The notes under the pieces: model-generated
What the model was told of the DNA's origin: nothing
The model's input: only the letters and a program-made list of their open reading frames with translations
The model's database searches: none
Position numbers and translations under genes: made by a program
DNA from: Bremerella sp. P1
GTDB taxonomy: Bacteria > Planctomycetota > Planctomycetia > Pirellulales > Pirellulaceae
Direction: 5' to 3'
Assembly: GCF_028748185.1 (NCBI RefSeq)
Contig: NZ_CP118164.1
Location: 2,728,001 to 2,792,000 of the forward strand
DNA: 64,000 nt
In this document: positions 17,551 through 30,120 of the stretch, piece by piece
How positions within the stretch are numbered: position 1 is the first letter of the stretch
Layout: every line of letters starts with the position of its first letter

Positions 17551-17942
17551 TGCGTCTATCTCCTGAGTGATCTTGAATCGGAACCCAATCGCCAGCCATG
17601 GGGGACGGGTGCGAAGTCGTTGAATGGTCCAATCCTTTGGTAGGACTTTCCAAATGTACCGCAGACCGAGTGCCCTTTAAAGCCAAGGCAACAAGCAGGG
17701 GCGATGCGCGCGTACCGAGTCCGTAAAGCCTACCCGGCGAAATGAATAGCAGTTTCACAGTGGGTCAAAAAGTTTCCATCGCTTGATGGATGCCCAAGCG
17801 AGCGGAGCGATTGAACGCCAATAAACGTCGACCCAGCGGTAATAGGAACCACGCCAGGGCAGAGACACTCAACAAAGAGAGCGCATCAAACTAACCTGGG
17901 GGATCTAGGCGAGAGTGCAGAGACCTCTCGCGGCGCGAGCTT
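17551..17942. other. Intergenic region without a recognisable gene
   Basis: About 390 bases between infA and the secreted-protein gene, both on the minus strand; it should hold the infA terminator and the promoter of the secreted-protein gene. A 7-base-arm hairpin (TCGCTTG/CAAGCGA, 17779-17801) and a GC-rich CTCGCG/CGCGAG palindrome just after infA are visible. Neither is followed by a T run on the minus strand. No plausible reading frame with a ribosome binding site. Confidence 0.45.
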
Positions 17943-18164
17943 TTAACGCTCTCGGAAGACGATTCGACCTTTGGTCATGTCGTAGGGGGACAGTTCCACT
18001 CGGACACGATCGCCAGGAACGATACGAATAAAGTGCTTACGCATTTTCCCGGCCACATGGGCCATAACCGTCGGACCAACGTCCAATTGGACGCGGAACC
18101 GTGTGTTGGCAAGTGCTTGCGTCACTGTGCCTTCGACTTCGAGAGCCTCTTCTTTCTTAGACAT
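17943..18164 (-). CDS. infA: Translation initiation factor IF-1
   Basis: S1/OB-fold protein of 73 residues that binds the ribosomal A site during initiation. The family hallmarks are clear: [19 protein letters not shown] near the start, [16 protein letters not shown] in the middle and [21 protein letters not shown] at the end. The ATG at 18164 follows AAGGAG at correct spacing. It stands alone here rather than in a ribosomal protein operon. Confidence 0.97.
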   Translation of the reverse strand: MSKKEEALEVEGTVTQALANTRFRVQLDVGPTVMAHVAGKMRKHFIRIVPGDRVRVELSPYDMTKGRIVFRER

Positions 18165-18418
18165 AATACTCCTTGAGGTAATCTACTTATTCTCATGTGT
18201 GGGGGGACAATGACAATCGTCCCAGCATTAGTATATCGGGAAGCCCCTTAAAATCAAACGCAGATTGCGTGCCTGCGGAAAACCGGTGGCGCGAAAAAAC
18301 TCGATCCGAGTTCCACACGCCACCCGTACTCGCGGATGTCCATAGCGCGCTACCCAATTTGCCAGAATGGCACTCGTTTGGGCACCAATTTTAGAGATCC
18401 TGGGGCGTTCTCGACACT

Positions 18419-19570
18419 TTAAGACGCACTTTCGTCTGCTTTTTCGGCGGGAGCATAGTCGAACATGCGGTAGGTCTTTGACTTCTTGGCCCCGCCCCGC
18501 TCGAGGGAAGCTCGCGAGAGATGATTGCTTTCCAGGACCCAGGAAAACTCCACCTCCTGGACTCCCCACTTCTTGATGTCAGGGACCAAACGTTCCAGGA
18601 TCACCAGGCCAATGCCCCAGCGCTGGTATTCGGGAACCACATTTGTTGAGATCAAGCGCATGTTCTTGATCGCCTTCTTATTCCACAAAAGGCGCATGAA
18701 ACCGAAGGGGAACAACTTCCCGTCGATCTTTTTAATGCGGGGATTGTAGTCGAGCATGCTGAACATCGAACCGATCACTTTGCCGTCCACTTCGCATACC
18801 GAAGTTAACTCCGGCACCAGCAAGTGCTTCAAGTCTTCGGCCATCTTGTCGACCTCGGCCTTATCGATAGGGACGAAACCCCAAGTTCCGACCAGCGAGC
18901 GATTGTAGTTATCGAGAAACGTGTAGACGTCTTCCTTGAAGCGTTTTCGATCCATACGCCGTAGCTTCAAATTAAAACGGCTTTTGGCTTCATCGACGAT
19001 GAATTTGAGCTTGGGGTCTAAGCCTTCCAGCATGTTGATATGCCCCCAAAACGCATACATGTCTTGGGTTTTCTCATACCCGTAGTCTGTAATGAGCTTT
19101 TCGTAATAAGGGGGGTTATAGGTCATCATGAAAGCAGGTGGGCTGTCAAAACCCTCAATCAGGGTGCCCACCTCGTGATTCAGCGATGGGTTGGCGGGCC
19201 CGCGCATCTTGTGGATGCCTTGCTCGGCGAACCATGCTTTGACGGCGTCGAACAACGCGCCGCTGACCTCCGTATCGTCGATGGACTCGAAGAAACCCCA
19301 GAAGCCCCGTTTCTCGTCGTACCGCTCGTTGTGCCCAACATTCAAGATGGCCGCGATGCGACCGACTACCTGTCCATCGCGCCGCGCTAAAAAGCACTGG
19401 ACCTTGTTTCGCGTATAGAAGGGATGAGGGGCAAAATTGACTAGTTCTTTCAAATTTTGCCGAAGCGGTGGTACCCAGTTGGGATCGTCCCGATATAACT
19501 CCCAAGGAAACTTGACGAACTCGTTTTGCTGTCTTTTCGTAGTGACTGGCTCAGTGGTAATCGAGGACAT
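18419..19570 (-). CDS. YghO-like GNAT-fold acyltransferase
   Basis: Soluble 383-residue protein resembling the Escherichia coli YghO group of GNAT acyltransferases. Recognisable parts are VPPLRQNLKELVNF near residue 35, FLARRDGQVVGRIAAILN near 65, an RGPANPSLNHEVGTLIEGFD block near 125, PPYYEKLITDYGYEK near 155, and a C-terminal GNAT core including VVPEYQRWGIGLVILERL around 315. The substrate of this group is unknown. The upstream region holds two strong inverted repeats (see 19571-19992), which could regulate it. No downstream co-transcribed gene: infA is 250 bases away. Confidence 0.82.
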   Translation of the reverse strand: MSSITTEPVTTKRQQNEFVKFPWELYRDDPNWVPPLRQNLKELVNFAPHPFYTRNKVQCFLARRDGQVVGRIAAILNVGHNERYDEKRGFWGFFESIDDTEVSGALFDAVKAWFAEQGIHKMRGPANPSLNHEVGTLIEGFDSPPAFMMTYNPPYYEKLITDYGYEKTQDMYAFWGHINMLEGLDPKLKFIVDEAKSRFNLKLRRMDRKRFKEDVYTFLDNYNRSLVGTWGFVPIDKAEVDKMAEDLKHLLVPELTSVCEVDGKVIGSMFSMLDYNPRIKKIDGKLFPFGFMRLLWNKKAIKNMRLISTNVVPEYQRWGIGLVILERLVPDIKKWGVQEVEFSWVLESNHLSRASLERGGAKKSKTYRMFDYAPAEKADESAS

Positions 19571-19850
19571 TCGTCTCCGCTTTAGTCAAAGGTAGTGGGC
19601 GAAAAAGAACTTTTCAGGATTAAGATCGGCTCGAAAATCCGTCGCCACGGGAAAGTGGATTGCGCTCTGAATGCAGTCGCAATCCATGCTCAACAATACC
19701 GAGATGATAAATTCATCGCAAACCCAGCCCCAGATTCTGCATGCCCAGAATACCCCACAATCACTTAATGAAGCGAAACAGGTGAATTTTTCATTAAACG
19801 GCTTTTGGAGCCTGCCAAATTTGCAATAATCTGAAATTCATATGAACAAA
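19571..19850. other. Structured intergenic region with two inverted repeats
   Basis: Upstream of the YghO-like gene. Two perfect inverted repeats are present: TGGATTGCG/CGCAATCCA (19656-19686, 9-base arms, 13-base loop), about 86-116 bases before the gene's start, and TTAATGAA/TTCATTAA (19765-19797, 8-base arms, 17-base spacer). Neither has a T run placing it as a terminator. They could be operator half-sites or 5' leader hairpins. The stretch from about 19790 is AT-rich, unlike its surroundings. No reading frame of note. Confidence 0.5.
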
Positions 19851-19878
19851 TTGATATGAGCTTTCCATGCGTTAAACT
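19851..19878 (+). promoter_or_regulatory. Candidate sigma70-type promoter
   Basis: TTGATA (19851-19856) and TAAACT (19873-19878), separated by 16 bases, in an AT-rich stretch, resemble -35 and -10 boxes. No plus-strand protein gene follows; a strong plus-strand terminator lies about 85 bases downstream (see candidate small RNA). Confidence 0.35.
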
Positions 19879-19884
19879 ATGGCG

Positions 19885-19994
19885 AGCTATAGATTGTGAA
19901 TTAGTTAACAAAGTGAATCCACTTGAATGAACCTGGTCGCGCTTGCGTGACTGGGATCGGCCCCACAGGCTCTGCCCCGTCTGTGGGGTTTTTT
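19885..19994 (+). ncRNA. Candidate small RNA
   Basis: A promoter-like pair (19851-19878) is followed about 110 bases later by a strong plus-strand rho-independent terminator, with no reading frame between them. Transcription from about 19885 would give an RNA of about 110 nucleotides whose 3' end is antisense to the last codons of the adaptor-protein gene on the minus strand. The layout is inference from sequence; the start is approximate. The alternative is that the hairpin only blocks stray plus-strand transcription. Confidence 0.3.
19961..19994 (+). terminator. Strong plus-strand rho-independent terminator
   Basis: CCCCACAG (19961-19968) pairs perfectly with CTGTGGGG (19981-19988) and is followed by six T residues on the plus strand. 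There is no annotated plus-strand gene upstream for thousands of bases, which makes it notable. On the minus strand the hairpin is not followed by T residues. Confidence 0.75.
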
Positions 19995-21372
19995 ATGCGC
20001 CTGCGGATGGCCGGCTGTTATCGATCGGCGTGACCCTGGCCCCATCTGATAGCGAAGCCGCCGGGGAAACAAGGACCTGTTCTCCCGCTTTGATGCCCTG
20101 GGTCACTTCCACACTCAGATCGTTCATTAACCCTAGCTGCAAGTTTCGCCGTTCCAGTTTACCGCCTGATACAACATAGGCCTGCCAGTTGCCGGAGACA
20201 TCGCGAAAGATGGCGGACCGTGGAATCACCAACGCCTGCGGCTTCTCTTCCGTGAAGATACGAACCTGCACACGATAGTCGACCCCCAAGCCGTGTTTCT
20301 CCAGCACGTCTGCGACGTGACCTGACTCGAAGCGAAGAATGACCAGCACGCGTTGTTGCTCGACGCCTAACGAGCTGACCTTCGTGAAGCCGGTCGGGTA
20401 GACCCGCTGGACTGTCATGGGGATCCCCTGGCCTGCTTCTGTGCCCAGGGATGGTCCGTAAATCTCGGCGCGATCCCCAGGCTTGATGCGGGTTGCATCC
20501 TGACTCAGGATTTCCGCTTCGACTTCCAATTGCGAGAGTTGACCGATCTCAAGCAAGGTCGTTCCGCCGGTAACCTGCTGTTCGCTGGTCAACTCTTTGG
20601 TGAGTATGATCCCTTCGACCGGGCTGGTCATGGTTGATCGCTGCATCCGCAGTTCGGCCATTCGCAGCCGAGCCTCTGCTTCGGCCTTCTGCTGCTGGAG
20701 CACGGCGACGGACAGATCTTTTCGGTCGATGTATTGAGAAACCATGCTTGGAAGCAGCTTGGTGGCTGCGTCGATCGACAAGATGGCCTGATAGGTCAGT
20801 GCATCGGTTTGAAATTCCGTGTCGCTCTCGACCTTTTGCAGTTGTGCTCGATCGAGATCATCTTCTGTCTTGGCGCCCTTCTCGATGAGTTTTTGAACGC
20901 GTTGTTCGTAGGTTGTCGCATACTCGAAGCGTGAACGGCTCGCCGTCATTTGCGTTTTGGCGGCTTCGACCGTATTCACCATCGATTGGACAAAGTATTC
21001 GGCTTGCTGCTTGGTCGTCTGTTCGACCGACTTATCACCGGTTTCCCGGATCGATGCGGCCAATCGCTCGACGGCGGCCTTCGACTCGTCGTACTCCGCC
21101 TCGACATCTTCTTGAACGATTTTGGCGACGACCTGACCTTGGGCGACGTGGTCACCTTCTTCCAGCGTGATCTCGCCTACCCGGGCATCGAACGGCATCG
21201 AAATGACATACGTACGCGGAAGTCGCGTCTTTCCCTGCTCGTCGACGTATTCCTGGATCGGTTCCATGGCAGCCGTAACAACGTCTACCGGCGGACCACC
21301 GTCCTGCATGACGTAGAAGACACCTCCTACGACAAGGATGGCGCCAACAATGATGGCAATCGTTTTGATCAT
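19993..21372 (-). CDS. HlyD/MacA-type membrane fusion protein of an ABC exporter
   Basis: Periplasmic adaptor of 459 residues. One N-terminal membrane segment (MIKTIAIIVGAILVVGGVFYV) is followed by a lipoyl-like half (MPFDARVGEITLEEGDHVAQGQVVAKI), a long coiled-coil hairpin (about 90-215), the second lipoyl half (MTSPVEGIILTKELTSEQQVTGGTTLLEIG) and beta-barrel domains. The start is the ATG at 21372, behind GGCGGAAAG; the longer frame from 21426 begins with GTG inside the upstream gene and adds an unlikely N terminus. It is the third gene of an ATPase-permease-adaptor operon, so the complex resembles MacAB-type efflux or a lipid/protein exporter. The substrate is unknown. Confidence 0.88.
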   Translation of the reverse strand: MIKTIAIIVGAILVVGGVFYVMQDGGPPVDVVTAAMEPIQEYVDEQGKTRLPRTYVISMPFDARVGEITLEEGDHVAQGQVVAKIVQEDVEAEYDESKAAVERLAASIRETGDKSVEQTTKQQAEYFVQSMVNTVEAAKTQMTASRSRFEYATTYEQRVQKLIEKGAKTEDDLDRAQLQKVESDTEFQTDALTYQAILSIDAATKLLPSMVSQYIDRKDLSVAVLQQQKAEAEARLRMAELRMQRSTMTSPVEGIILTKELTSEQQVTGGTTLLEIGQLSQLEVEAEILSQDATRIKPGDRAEIYGPSLGTEAGQGIPMTVQRVYPTGFTKVSSLGVEQQRVLVILRFESGHVADVLEKHGLGVDYRVQVRIFTEEKPQALVIPRSAIFRDVSGNWQAYVVSGGKLERRNLQLGLMNDLSVEVTQGIKAGEQVLVSPAASLSDGARVTPIDNSRPSAGA

Positions 21373-21418
21373 GGTAAATTTCTTTCCGCCCACCTGACAT
21401 CGCCGGGGGCTTGCCGGT

Positions 21419-23797
21419 CTACTCACGAACTTTCAAGGATTCCAACCAATTCATTTGGTAAATCTGCCATTGTACGACCGCGTGAGCCATCAGCGTGAAA
21501 AGCAACGCGGTAATGAATGCACTGACGTAGATCCATGGCGCGGTTACGATGGGAAAACGCACCAGATCCTGATCGATCATCTTGGTCATCAAATGAATGA
21601 GGAAGTAGCCAACCGGAAGACCCAGTACAGCGCCCAGCATATTAATCACCAAGCTTTCGCGGAGAAACAATAAACCGATCTCCCATCGTGTATACCCCAT
21701 CGCCCCCATCGTTGCGACTTCGCACTGGCGCTCAGAAAGATTCACAAGCGAGGCATTCAACACGTTACCGAAGAAGATCGTCCCTGCGAAAATCACGATC
21801 ATGCCGATGGCCACACTCTGGTTTTGGATAATCGTCTCGCGCATGTTCTTGATCAATTCCAAGCGAGAATTGATCGCTTCCATCGCCGGCATCTGCTTCA
21901 GCGTGCGATACAGCTCTCGCTGGGCTTTCTCCGTTTGATTGATCTTGAGCTGAGCGCCACTCATGGCAAACGACTCATTGCGAATTCGGCAGAGGTATTC
22001 AAGATCCGCGTAAACACTCAGCCCAAACTGACTTTCGCTGATGACCGCCAGGGGAACTTTCAGGGGATCGCGACGACCTGACTTCGGACGTATCTCGACC
22101 AGGTCCCCCACTTTCAAATGCAGATGGTCGGCCAGCCGGCGTTCCATGACCAGTCCGACACTGGGAATGTTGATACGGCGTTTTTCTTTATCGGTCGGAA
22201 CGGTCAATTGAGCGTTACTGACAATACCTTGAATGGCTCCTTGCCGCTGGTACGGACCATTCACAAAATCACAGGCCACATTTAGCAGCGGCTCTGCCCG
22301 ATCGACCCCTGGCAAATGGGACAAGTCGTACCAGGCCTGCCGATCGAGGGCATCTTTGAAGGTAAGGTCGATGTCACTACGGATCCGCAGTTCGAATTCG
22401 TCGCGGATAAAGTACTCGGTCGCTTCCATCATCATCAGGCCACTTACCAGAATGCCTGCCCCGACTGTGCCGGCGAACAGGGCAACCGCGGTACGCGTAC
22501 GATGACGGACCATCGATCGCAGCGTGACACGCCAGCCGGGAGAAAGCTTGTCCCAGAGCAGCGTGAAGTGCTCTAAGAAGATCCGGCCACCGGTCGCAGG
22601 CGGTTCAGGACGCATCGCTTCGGCCGGACGCAACAAAAGCATCTGCCGTGCTCCGTAGACACTGCCAAGCATCGCACAGACGATACTGACAATCCAACCG
22701 ATGATGTGCGTTTGCGGATAAAAGTCGTTTCGCAGGTCAGGGAACTGAAAAAAGTATTGATACTGATACAGCATCCCCATCGAGACGAGCGTTCCTAGGC
22801 CACTTGCCAGGATGCCTGCTGCCAGGCCGACCGTGGCTCCAAACTTCAGAAAGTGAAGGAAGATGGTGCCGTCGGTATAGCCGAGCGCTTTGAGCGTTCC
22901 GACCGTTGTCCGCTGCTGTTTGGCTAGCCTGGTCATCAGCACGTTCAAGATCAACGCGGCAACAACCAGGAACATGCTCGGCATGAAAGTCGACATCGTG
23001 CTCAGCTGATCGATCTCGTTGCTGACAAAGTAGTTGGAAGTGAAGTCCTTGAGTAGAGTGGCCGAGATGAATCCGGAAGACTCGAGTTTACGCTCGGCCA
23101 GATCGAGGACCGCCTTCTTTCCCTCTCCGATGTCTGGCGTAAATTGCCCAATGACCTGATTGGCAGCGCCTTCGAAGTCGAAGAGCTCTTCCATTTGCTT
23201 CCGTGGAAGATAGAAGACGCCGAAGTTCTCCGGATCCGGCGTCAGGCTGCCGGGGCCAATCAGGTACGTGAACTCCGAACTGATCGCCGTACCGACAATC
23301 AGAAATTCTTCCCGGCGATTATTCAGCAATAGGTGTAGCTTCTGACCTGGATGCAGGCGGTTAGCCTCGGCGAACTTGTCGTTTACGATCACCTCTGGCT
23401 CGCCGCGATCAGTAAAGTAATCACCGCGAATGAGCAGGATATCGTTGGTCACCGCATGCCGGCGATTGGGCATCGAAATCACCGTACCGTTGAGCGGTCG
23501 CATCCGTTGGTCCAGGTCGACCGTCACCGGAAACTGAATTCGTTCCTCCCAACTGCGAATGCCAGGGATCTCATTCAGCACTTCTAATTCGGGAAGGGGA
23601 GCCTTCTTCATGTCCAGCCAGAAGCCGGCCATGCGGCACTGGCGATAGTAGCGGTCCTTCGCGGCCTGCATGTTGTAGAAGGTCGACTGCGTACCAATGA
23701 GCAGGGACGAACCGAGCATCATGATGCTGATGATGGCGATCAACAATCCGCGAGCCGCAAACAGGTCTCGCAGCAACTTGCGGTTGAGGATGCTCAC
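21419..23797 (-). CDS. ABC transporter permease, FtsX/MacB type
   Basis: Permease of 792 residues with two FtsX-like halves. N-terminal membrane segment at about 17-38, a large periplasmic domain to about 265, three membrane segments between about 270 and 390, a second long extracytoplasmic region, and a final FtsX domain (GMIVIFAGTIFFGNVLNAS, LGAVLGLPVGYFLI) at about 660-790. The cytoplasmic GTLKALGYT motif (about 305) and ATMGAMGYTRWEIGLL (about 700) are typical coupling loops. The start GTG overlaps the ATPase stop (GTGA), so translation is coupled. Two FtsX modules suggest it works as a single long chain or homodimer. Confidence 0.9.
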   Translation of the reverse strand: MSILNRKLLRDLFAARGLLIAIISIMMLGSSLLIGTQSTFYNMQAAKDRYYRQCRMAGFWLDMKKAPLPELEVLNEIPGIRSWEERIQFPVTVDLDQRMRPLNGTVISMPNRRHAVTNDILLIRGDYFTDRGEPEVIVNDKFAEANRLHPGQKLHLLLNNRREEFLIVGTAISSEFTYLIGPGSLTPDPENFGVFYLPRKQMEELFDFEGAANQVIGQFTPDIGEGKKAVLDLAERKLESSGFISATLLKDFTSNYFVSNEIDQLSTMSTFMPSMFLVVAALILNVLMTRLAKQQRTTVGTLKALGYTDGTIFLHFLKFGATVGLAAGILASGLGTLVSMGMLYQYQYFFQFPDLRNDFYPQTHIIGWIVSIVCAMLGSVYGARQMLLLRPAEAMRPEPPATGGRIFLEHFTLLWDKLSPGWRVTLRSMVRHRTRTAVALFAGTVGAGILVSGLMMMEATEYFIRDEFELRIRSDIDLTFKDALDRQAWYDLSHLPGVDRAEPLLNVACDFVNGPYQRQGAIQGIVSNAQLTVPTDKEKRRINIPSVGLVMERRLADHLHLKVGDLVEIRPKSGRRDPLKVPLAVISESQFGLSVYADLEYLCRIRNESFAMSGAQLKINQTEKAQRELYRTLKQMPAMEAINSRLELIKNMRETIIQNQSVAIGMIVIFAGTIFFGNVLNASLVNLSERQCEVATMGAMGYTRWEIGLLFLRESLVINMLGAVLGLPVGYFLIHLMTKMIDQDLVRFPIVTAPWIYVSAFITALLFTLMAHAVVQWQIYQMNWLESLKVRE

Positions 23798-24573
23798 CAG
23801 ACCACCTCCGAGGGAGGCAGTGGCTGCTGGTTCTCTTCGACGCTGACGATTTCGCCGCTACGAAGATGGATCACCCGGTGCGCTACATCAGCGAGTGCCG
23901 TGTTGTGCGTGATGATGAGGATGGTCGTTCCCAGGTCGCGGTTGAACTGCAGCAGCAGCTCGAGTGCACGAATTCCAGTCTCGAAATCGAGCGCCCCGGT
24001 CGGCTCATCGCACAGGAGCAGCTTGGGGTTTTTGACCACGGCCCGGGCGATCGCGACACGCTGCTGTTCGCCGCCGGAAAGCTGCGACGGGAAGTGGTCG
24101 GCACGTTCGGCCAGCCCGACCTTATCGAGTATCTCCCTGGCATCTAGCGGGTTCTCGGCCAACTCGGCCGCGGACAACACGTTCTCCAATGCCGTTAGGT
24201 TCGGTACCAGGTTATAGAACTGAAAGATGAAGCCAACATGCTTGCGGCGATAACGGGTAAGCACACTCGAAGAGACGGTCGCCAGATCGGTTCCATCGAA
24301 CAGGACGCTGCCATGATTGGGCTGATCGAGGCCGCCGATCAGGTTCAAGATGGTCGACTTACCTGACCCACTGGGCCCCACCATCGCCAGGACTTCGCCA
24401 TCGTAGATATCAAACGAAAGGTTTTTCAGGACTTCCACCTTCACCTCGCCCATGGTGAAGGTGCGTTCGACATCACGTACCGATAAAACGGCTGGCTTCA
24501 ACGGAGGCTGCTCGTCCGGGCTTTGATTGCTCACGGCACCATGGGGGTGTGGGGATCCGAAAAGCTGCACCAT
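23794..24573 (-). CDS. ABC transporter ATP-binding protein, MacB/LolD type
   Basis: Nucleotide-binding subunit of the exporter. Walker A MVGPSGSGKSTILNLIGG, Q loop FQFYNLVPNLT, ABC signature LSGGEQQRVAIARA, Walker B LLLCDEPTGALD and the His switch IITHN are all intact. First gene of the ATPase-permease-adaptor operon. Several starts are possible; ATG at 24573 (MVQLFG) is used, but the conserved domain begins only about 27 residues later and a GTG (VSNQS) nearer to it is also possible. Confidence 0.9.
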   Translation of the reverse strand: MVQLFGSPHPHGAVSNQSPDEQPPLKPAVLSVRDVERTFTMGEVKVEVLKNLSFDIYDGEVLAMVGPSGSGKSTILNLIGGLDQPNHGSVLFDGTDLATVSSSVLTRYRRKHVGFIFQFYNLVPNLTALENVLSAAELAENPLDAREILDKVGLAERADHFPSQLSGGEQQRVAIARAVVKNPKLLLCDEPTGALDFETGIRALELLLQFNRDLGTTILIITHNTALADVAHRVIHLRSGEIVSVEENQQPLPPSEVVW

Positions 24574-24694
24574 ACTCCGCCGTGGGGCGGGCGACAATAA
24601 AAGCAAAGCTTCTAGGCATACATTCCATGGTAATCGAATGCGTTATCAAATTCTGCTGTCCGCGTAGAAAATCGACCAACGAAGCCTGTTGGCC

Positions 24695-27214
<2,520 letters not shown>

Positions 27215-27459
27215 GGCAAATCGAGAGATAGAGGGTAAAGGTGGGGCTTAAGGGGTAATTCCATCATAGATTCAAGCCGCCGGGCAGCAACCTGAATCGA
27301 TGACACAACGTGGAACCTTTTTGCAGCACAGCCTATTTTGCATCCGACACTGGATTTTGCGCATAAAGTTAGGCATGCTGAGAGACATTGATAGCAATCG
27401 AGACCTGGCCCAAAGATGCCATCATCGTGCGAAGCGTGTTAGGCCAAGGGAGAACCATT

Positions 27460-28215
27460 ATGTCCTACGATGAAATCCAGGACGTGCCAACGGATGAATC
27501 ATCACCGATCCAGGATGCCCGCACGCAGTTTACGATACTCGACATCATGGTGGGTGTGACGATCGCGGCGGTGACGTGTGGGTTCTGGTTGCAGACATCC
27601 CAGCCGCAAATGCCCATGATCCAAGTCGTGTTCATGATTCCGGCACTGATCAATTTCGTGCTCGGGGGAACAACGCTGTTTTCCTTTGGTCGCCGCTACT
27701 TGTTGAAACAACCCATCGATTTTCAGCCAGGGCATTGGCTGCTTTGTCTGATTGGCGTCTCATTCATTATTCAATCGATCGCGAATCTGTTGCGGGCGGT
27801 TCTCTTCTCTCGAGAAGAATCCATCGTCTTGGACGATCAGAGCCCAATGATGTTTCTTTTCCTCGGGCAGCAGCTTGTCTTTCTGGTTTGCTTTTTAGTC
27901 GCGGGAATCTTGATGCCGGTGAGGCCTGCCTGGCGATTGGCCCTGGTCACACCGATTCTGCAAAGCGTGTTGGTCATGCTTCTGTTTGGAAGTATGCTCT
28001 TGCAGGATCAGTGGTATTTTCTCAATGACATCTACTCGTACGCGAACGTGGCGATTAACATCCTGGGGATATTTGTGGTCGTCGTTCTCGCCGTGTGGGA
28101 CCAGGCAACGACACACGATCGCCGAGATTGGCTGCACTGGCTGGGAGTCGCTGCGATGCTGCTATGGAATCTGCCGATGCTGATTTTGCAGGTGGTGAAC
28201 TTCTTTCCGTTCTGA
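27460..28215 (+). CDS. Multi-pass membrane protein of unknown function
   Basis: Protein of about 251 residues with a hydrophilic N terminus (MSYDEIQDVPTDESS) and six or so hydrophobic segments, for example ILDIMVGVTIAAVTCGFWL, QVVFMIPALINFVLG, LLCLIGVSFIIQSIANLL, FLFLGQQLVFLVCFLVAGIL, LVTPILQSVLVMLLFGSML and NILGIFVVVVLAVW. I do not recognise a family. The ATG at 27460 follows AAGGGAGAA; a longer frame from 27388 lacks such a site. It is convergent with the thioredoxin-domain gene 22 bases downstream. Confidence 0.8.
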   Translation: MSYDEIQDVPTDESSPIQDARTQFTILDIMVGVTIAAVTCGFWLQTSQPQMPMIQVVFMIPALINFVLGGTTLFSFGRRYLLKQPIDFQPGHWLLCLIGVSFIIQSIANLLRAVLFSREESIVLDDQSPMMFLFLGQQLVFLVCFLVAGILMPVRPAWRLALVTPILQSVLVMLLFGSMLLQDQWYFLNDIYSYANVAINILGIFVVVVLAVWDQATTHDRRDWLHWLGVAAMLLWNLPMLILQVVNFFPF

Positions 28216-28236
28216 CACGATTGCAGCTCTATCGAA

Positions 28237-30120
28237 TCAGTTCTCCACCAGCTCAGCCGCCATACGCGCCGTGCTGTTGGGGTGATCGTTCAGTAGCGTC
28301 GAGCTTGACTCGATCGTCTTTTGCGCCCACGCGCTGTACTGATTGGCCTGGTCAGGCACCCGCTTGGCCAGCTCTTTCAGATTACTAACCGAAACGGCAT
28401 TTCCGCTCGGTAAAGCGCCATCGGTATAAAGCTTGCCGCGAACGATCAGATTCGAGTTGTCATCCGGCGTGAAGTAGTACCCGCCGAAAGCTTCATCCCA
28501 GTAGTGTTTCTGCTGCGTAGCTTGTAGTTTGACAGCCTCGTCTATCCAACGCTGATTGTCGGTAGCCTCGTGCAGAGCAAGCAGACCATCGATAAGCATA
28601 GCATAATCATCCACGTAGGCCGGTGGCTGATTCTCTTTGGTTTCGGACGTGCGGCGGAGGCGACCATCGTTATCGGCAGCCGACTTCAGCAAATGGTTGG
28701 CTGCCTGGGAAGCTGCTTCGATGTAACGCGGCTCCTCCAAGATTCGTCCGGCATCGGCCAGGCCGCGGATCATTTGTCCGTTCCAGCTGGTGATTACCTT
28801 CTTATCGAGAAACGGCCTGGTTCGTTGATTGCGAATCGCCAAGAGTGCCGCTTTCAAATCGTCCAGCTTTTCGGCTTCTGGGGCACCGTGAAATTGCGGG
28901 ACGTAGTATTCGTCTTCGAAGTTAGGCTCGCCAGTCATGCCGAAGGCCTGTTCAGCCAGACGCAGCTGATCGGCCGAAAGCTTCTCGTGAAGTTCCTCAG
29001 GCGCGTAGCGATAGTAGGCTCCTTCTTCCCCGTCGGAGTCCGCATCGATCGCGCTATAGAATTGTCCCTCGGGGCCGGTCATCTCACTGAGTACGAAGTC
29101 GGCGATCCCGCGGGCAACCTCGGCGAACTCGGGCTTTTCAAGCGACTTCGAGGCCTGGGCATAGATCGAAAGCAGCTGAGCGTTGTCGTATAGCATCTTC
29201 TCGAAGTGGGGGATCTTCCAGTGTCGATCAGTGCTATAGCGATGGAAGCCTCCACCCACCTGGTCATAGATGCCGCCGTGGGCCATCTTCTCAAGCGTTA
29301 ACTCCAACATGTTACCGGCAGTGGCGTTGCCGGCGTCGTTCCGCTTCAGCAGGTACGTCAGGTACGATGGCTGTGGGAACTTGGGAATGCGGTCCTTCCC
29401 TTCTTCGAACTCGAATCCACCGAAGCGTGGATCAAACTCTTTCTCAAGCGTGCGGTCGAACGTCCGGAAGATGCTATCGCTTTCTGCTAGGTCTGGCGGC
29501 AACAGCGGGCGACCGAGTACCTGCTTCAAGGCCCGCGTGACGTTGTCTCCCACTTCTTCCAGTTGCTTGGGTTGCTCGCTCCAGGCTACCGCGACTCGTT
29601 TAGCCAACGTCAGAAAACCTGGCTGCACACCGATTGCCTGACCATCGGCCAGCGGTACTTCGCGATCTTCGGCCGGAAGATAGGTCGTGCCGATAAAGGG
29701 TTTGGCATCGGGCGTCAGAAAGACGTTCAACGGCCAGCCGCCGCTGTTGGACATAATCTGCGTGGCCAGCATGTATACGGAATCGACGTCAGGGCGTTCT
29801 TCCCGATCGACCTTGATACAGACGAAGTGCTCGTTGAGAAACTCGGCGATCTTGGGATCGGAAAAGCTCTCCTTTTCCATCACGTGGCACCAGTGGCAAC
29901 TGGCATAGCCGATCGAAACGAAGATCGGCTTGTTTTCGGCCTTCGCTTTGGCCAGTGCTTCTTCTCCCCAGGGGTACCAGTCGATCGGGTTCCCGGCGTG
30001 CATCTGCAAATAGGCCGAGGTCTCCAGTCGCAGGCGATTTTTCTGCGGGGCGTCTTCGGCCCAGGCGAAATGCGCCGCGATTATCACTAAGATTGGCGCT
30101 AAAATAGCGAAGTATTTCAT
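28237..30120 (-). CDS. Thioredoxin-domain protein, SPATA20/YyaL (DUF255) family
   Basis: Exported 627-residue protein. Signal peptide about 1-21 ([11 protein letters not shown]); thioredoxin-like domain about 30-190 with the CxxC motif at Cys75/Cys78 in [15 protein letters not shown]; then an (alpha/alpha)6-barrel region like that of glycosidase-type folds ([17 protein letters not shown] near 445, [20 protein letters not shown] near 510). The molecular role of YyaL/SPATA20 proteins is unclear; the CxxC is thought to act in redox or folding. The length is close to the family norm. Signal peptides are not universal in this family and seem notable here. Confidence 0.9.
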   Translation of the reverse strand: MKYFAILAPILVIIAAHFAWAEDAPQKNRLRLETSAYLQMHAGNPIDWYPWGEEALAKAKAENKPIFVSIGYASCHWCHVMEKESFSDPKIAEFLNEHFVCIKVDREERPDVDSVYMLATQIMSNSGGWPLNVFLTPDAKPFIGTTYLPAEDREVPLADGQAIGVQPGFLTLAKRVAVAWSEQPKQLEEVGDNVTRALKQVLGRPLLPPDLAESDSIFRTFDRTLEKEFDPRFGGFEFEEGKDRIPKFPQPSYLTYLLKRNDAGNATAGNMLELTLEKMAHGGIYDQVGGGFHRYSTDRHWKIPHFEKMLYDNAQLLSIYAQASKSLEKPEFAEVARGIADFVLSEMTGPEGQFYSAIDADSDGEEGAYYRYAPEELHEKLSADQLRLAEQAFGMTGEPNFEDEYYVPQFHGAPEAEKLDDLKAALLAIRNQRTRPFLDKKVITSWNGQMIRGLADAGRILEEPRYIEAASQAANHLLKSAADNDGRLRRTSETKENQPPAYVDDYAMLIDGLLALHEATDNQRWIDEAVKLQATQQKHYWDEAFGGYYFTPDDNSNLIVRGKLYTDGALPSGNAVSVSNLKELAKRVPDQANQYSAWAQKTIESSSTLLNDHPNSTARMAAELVEN

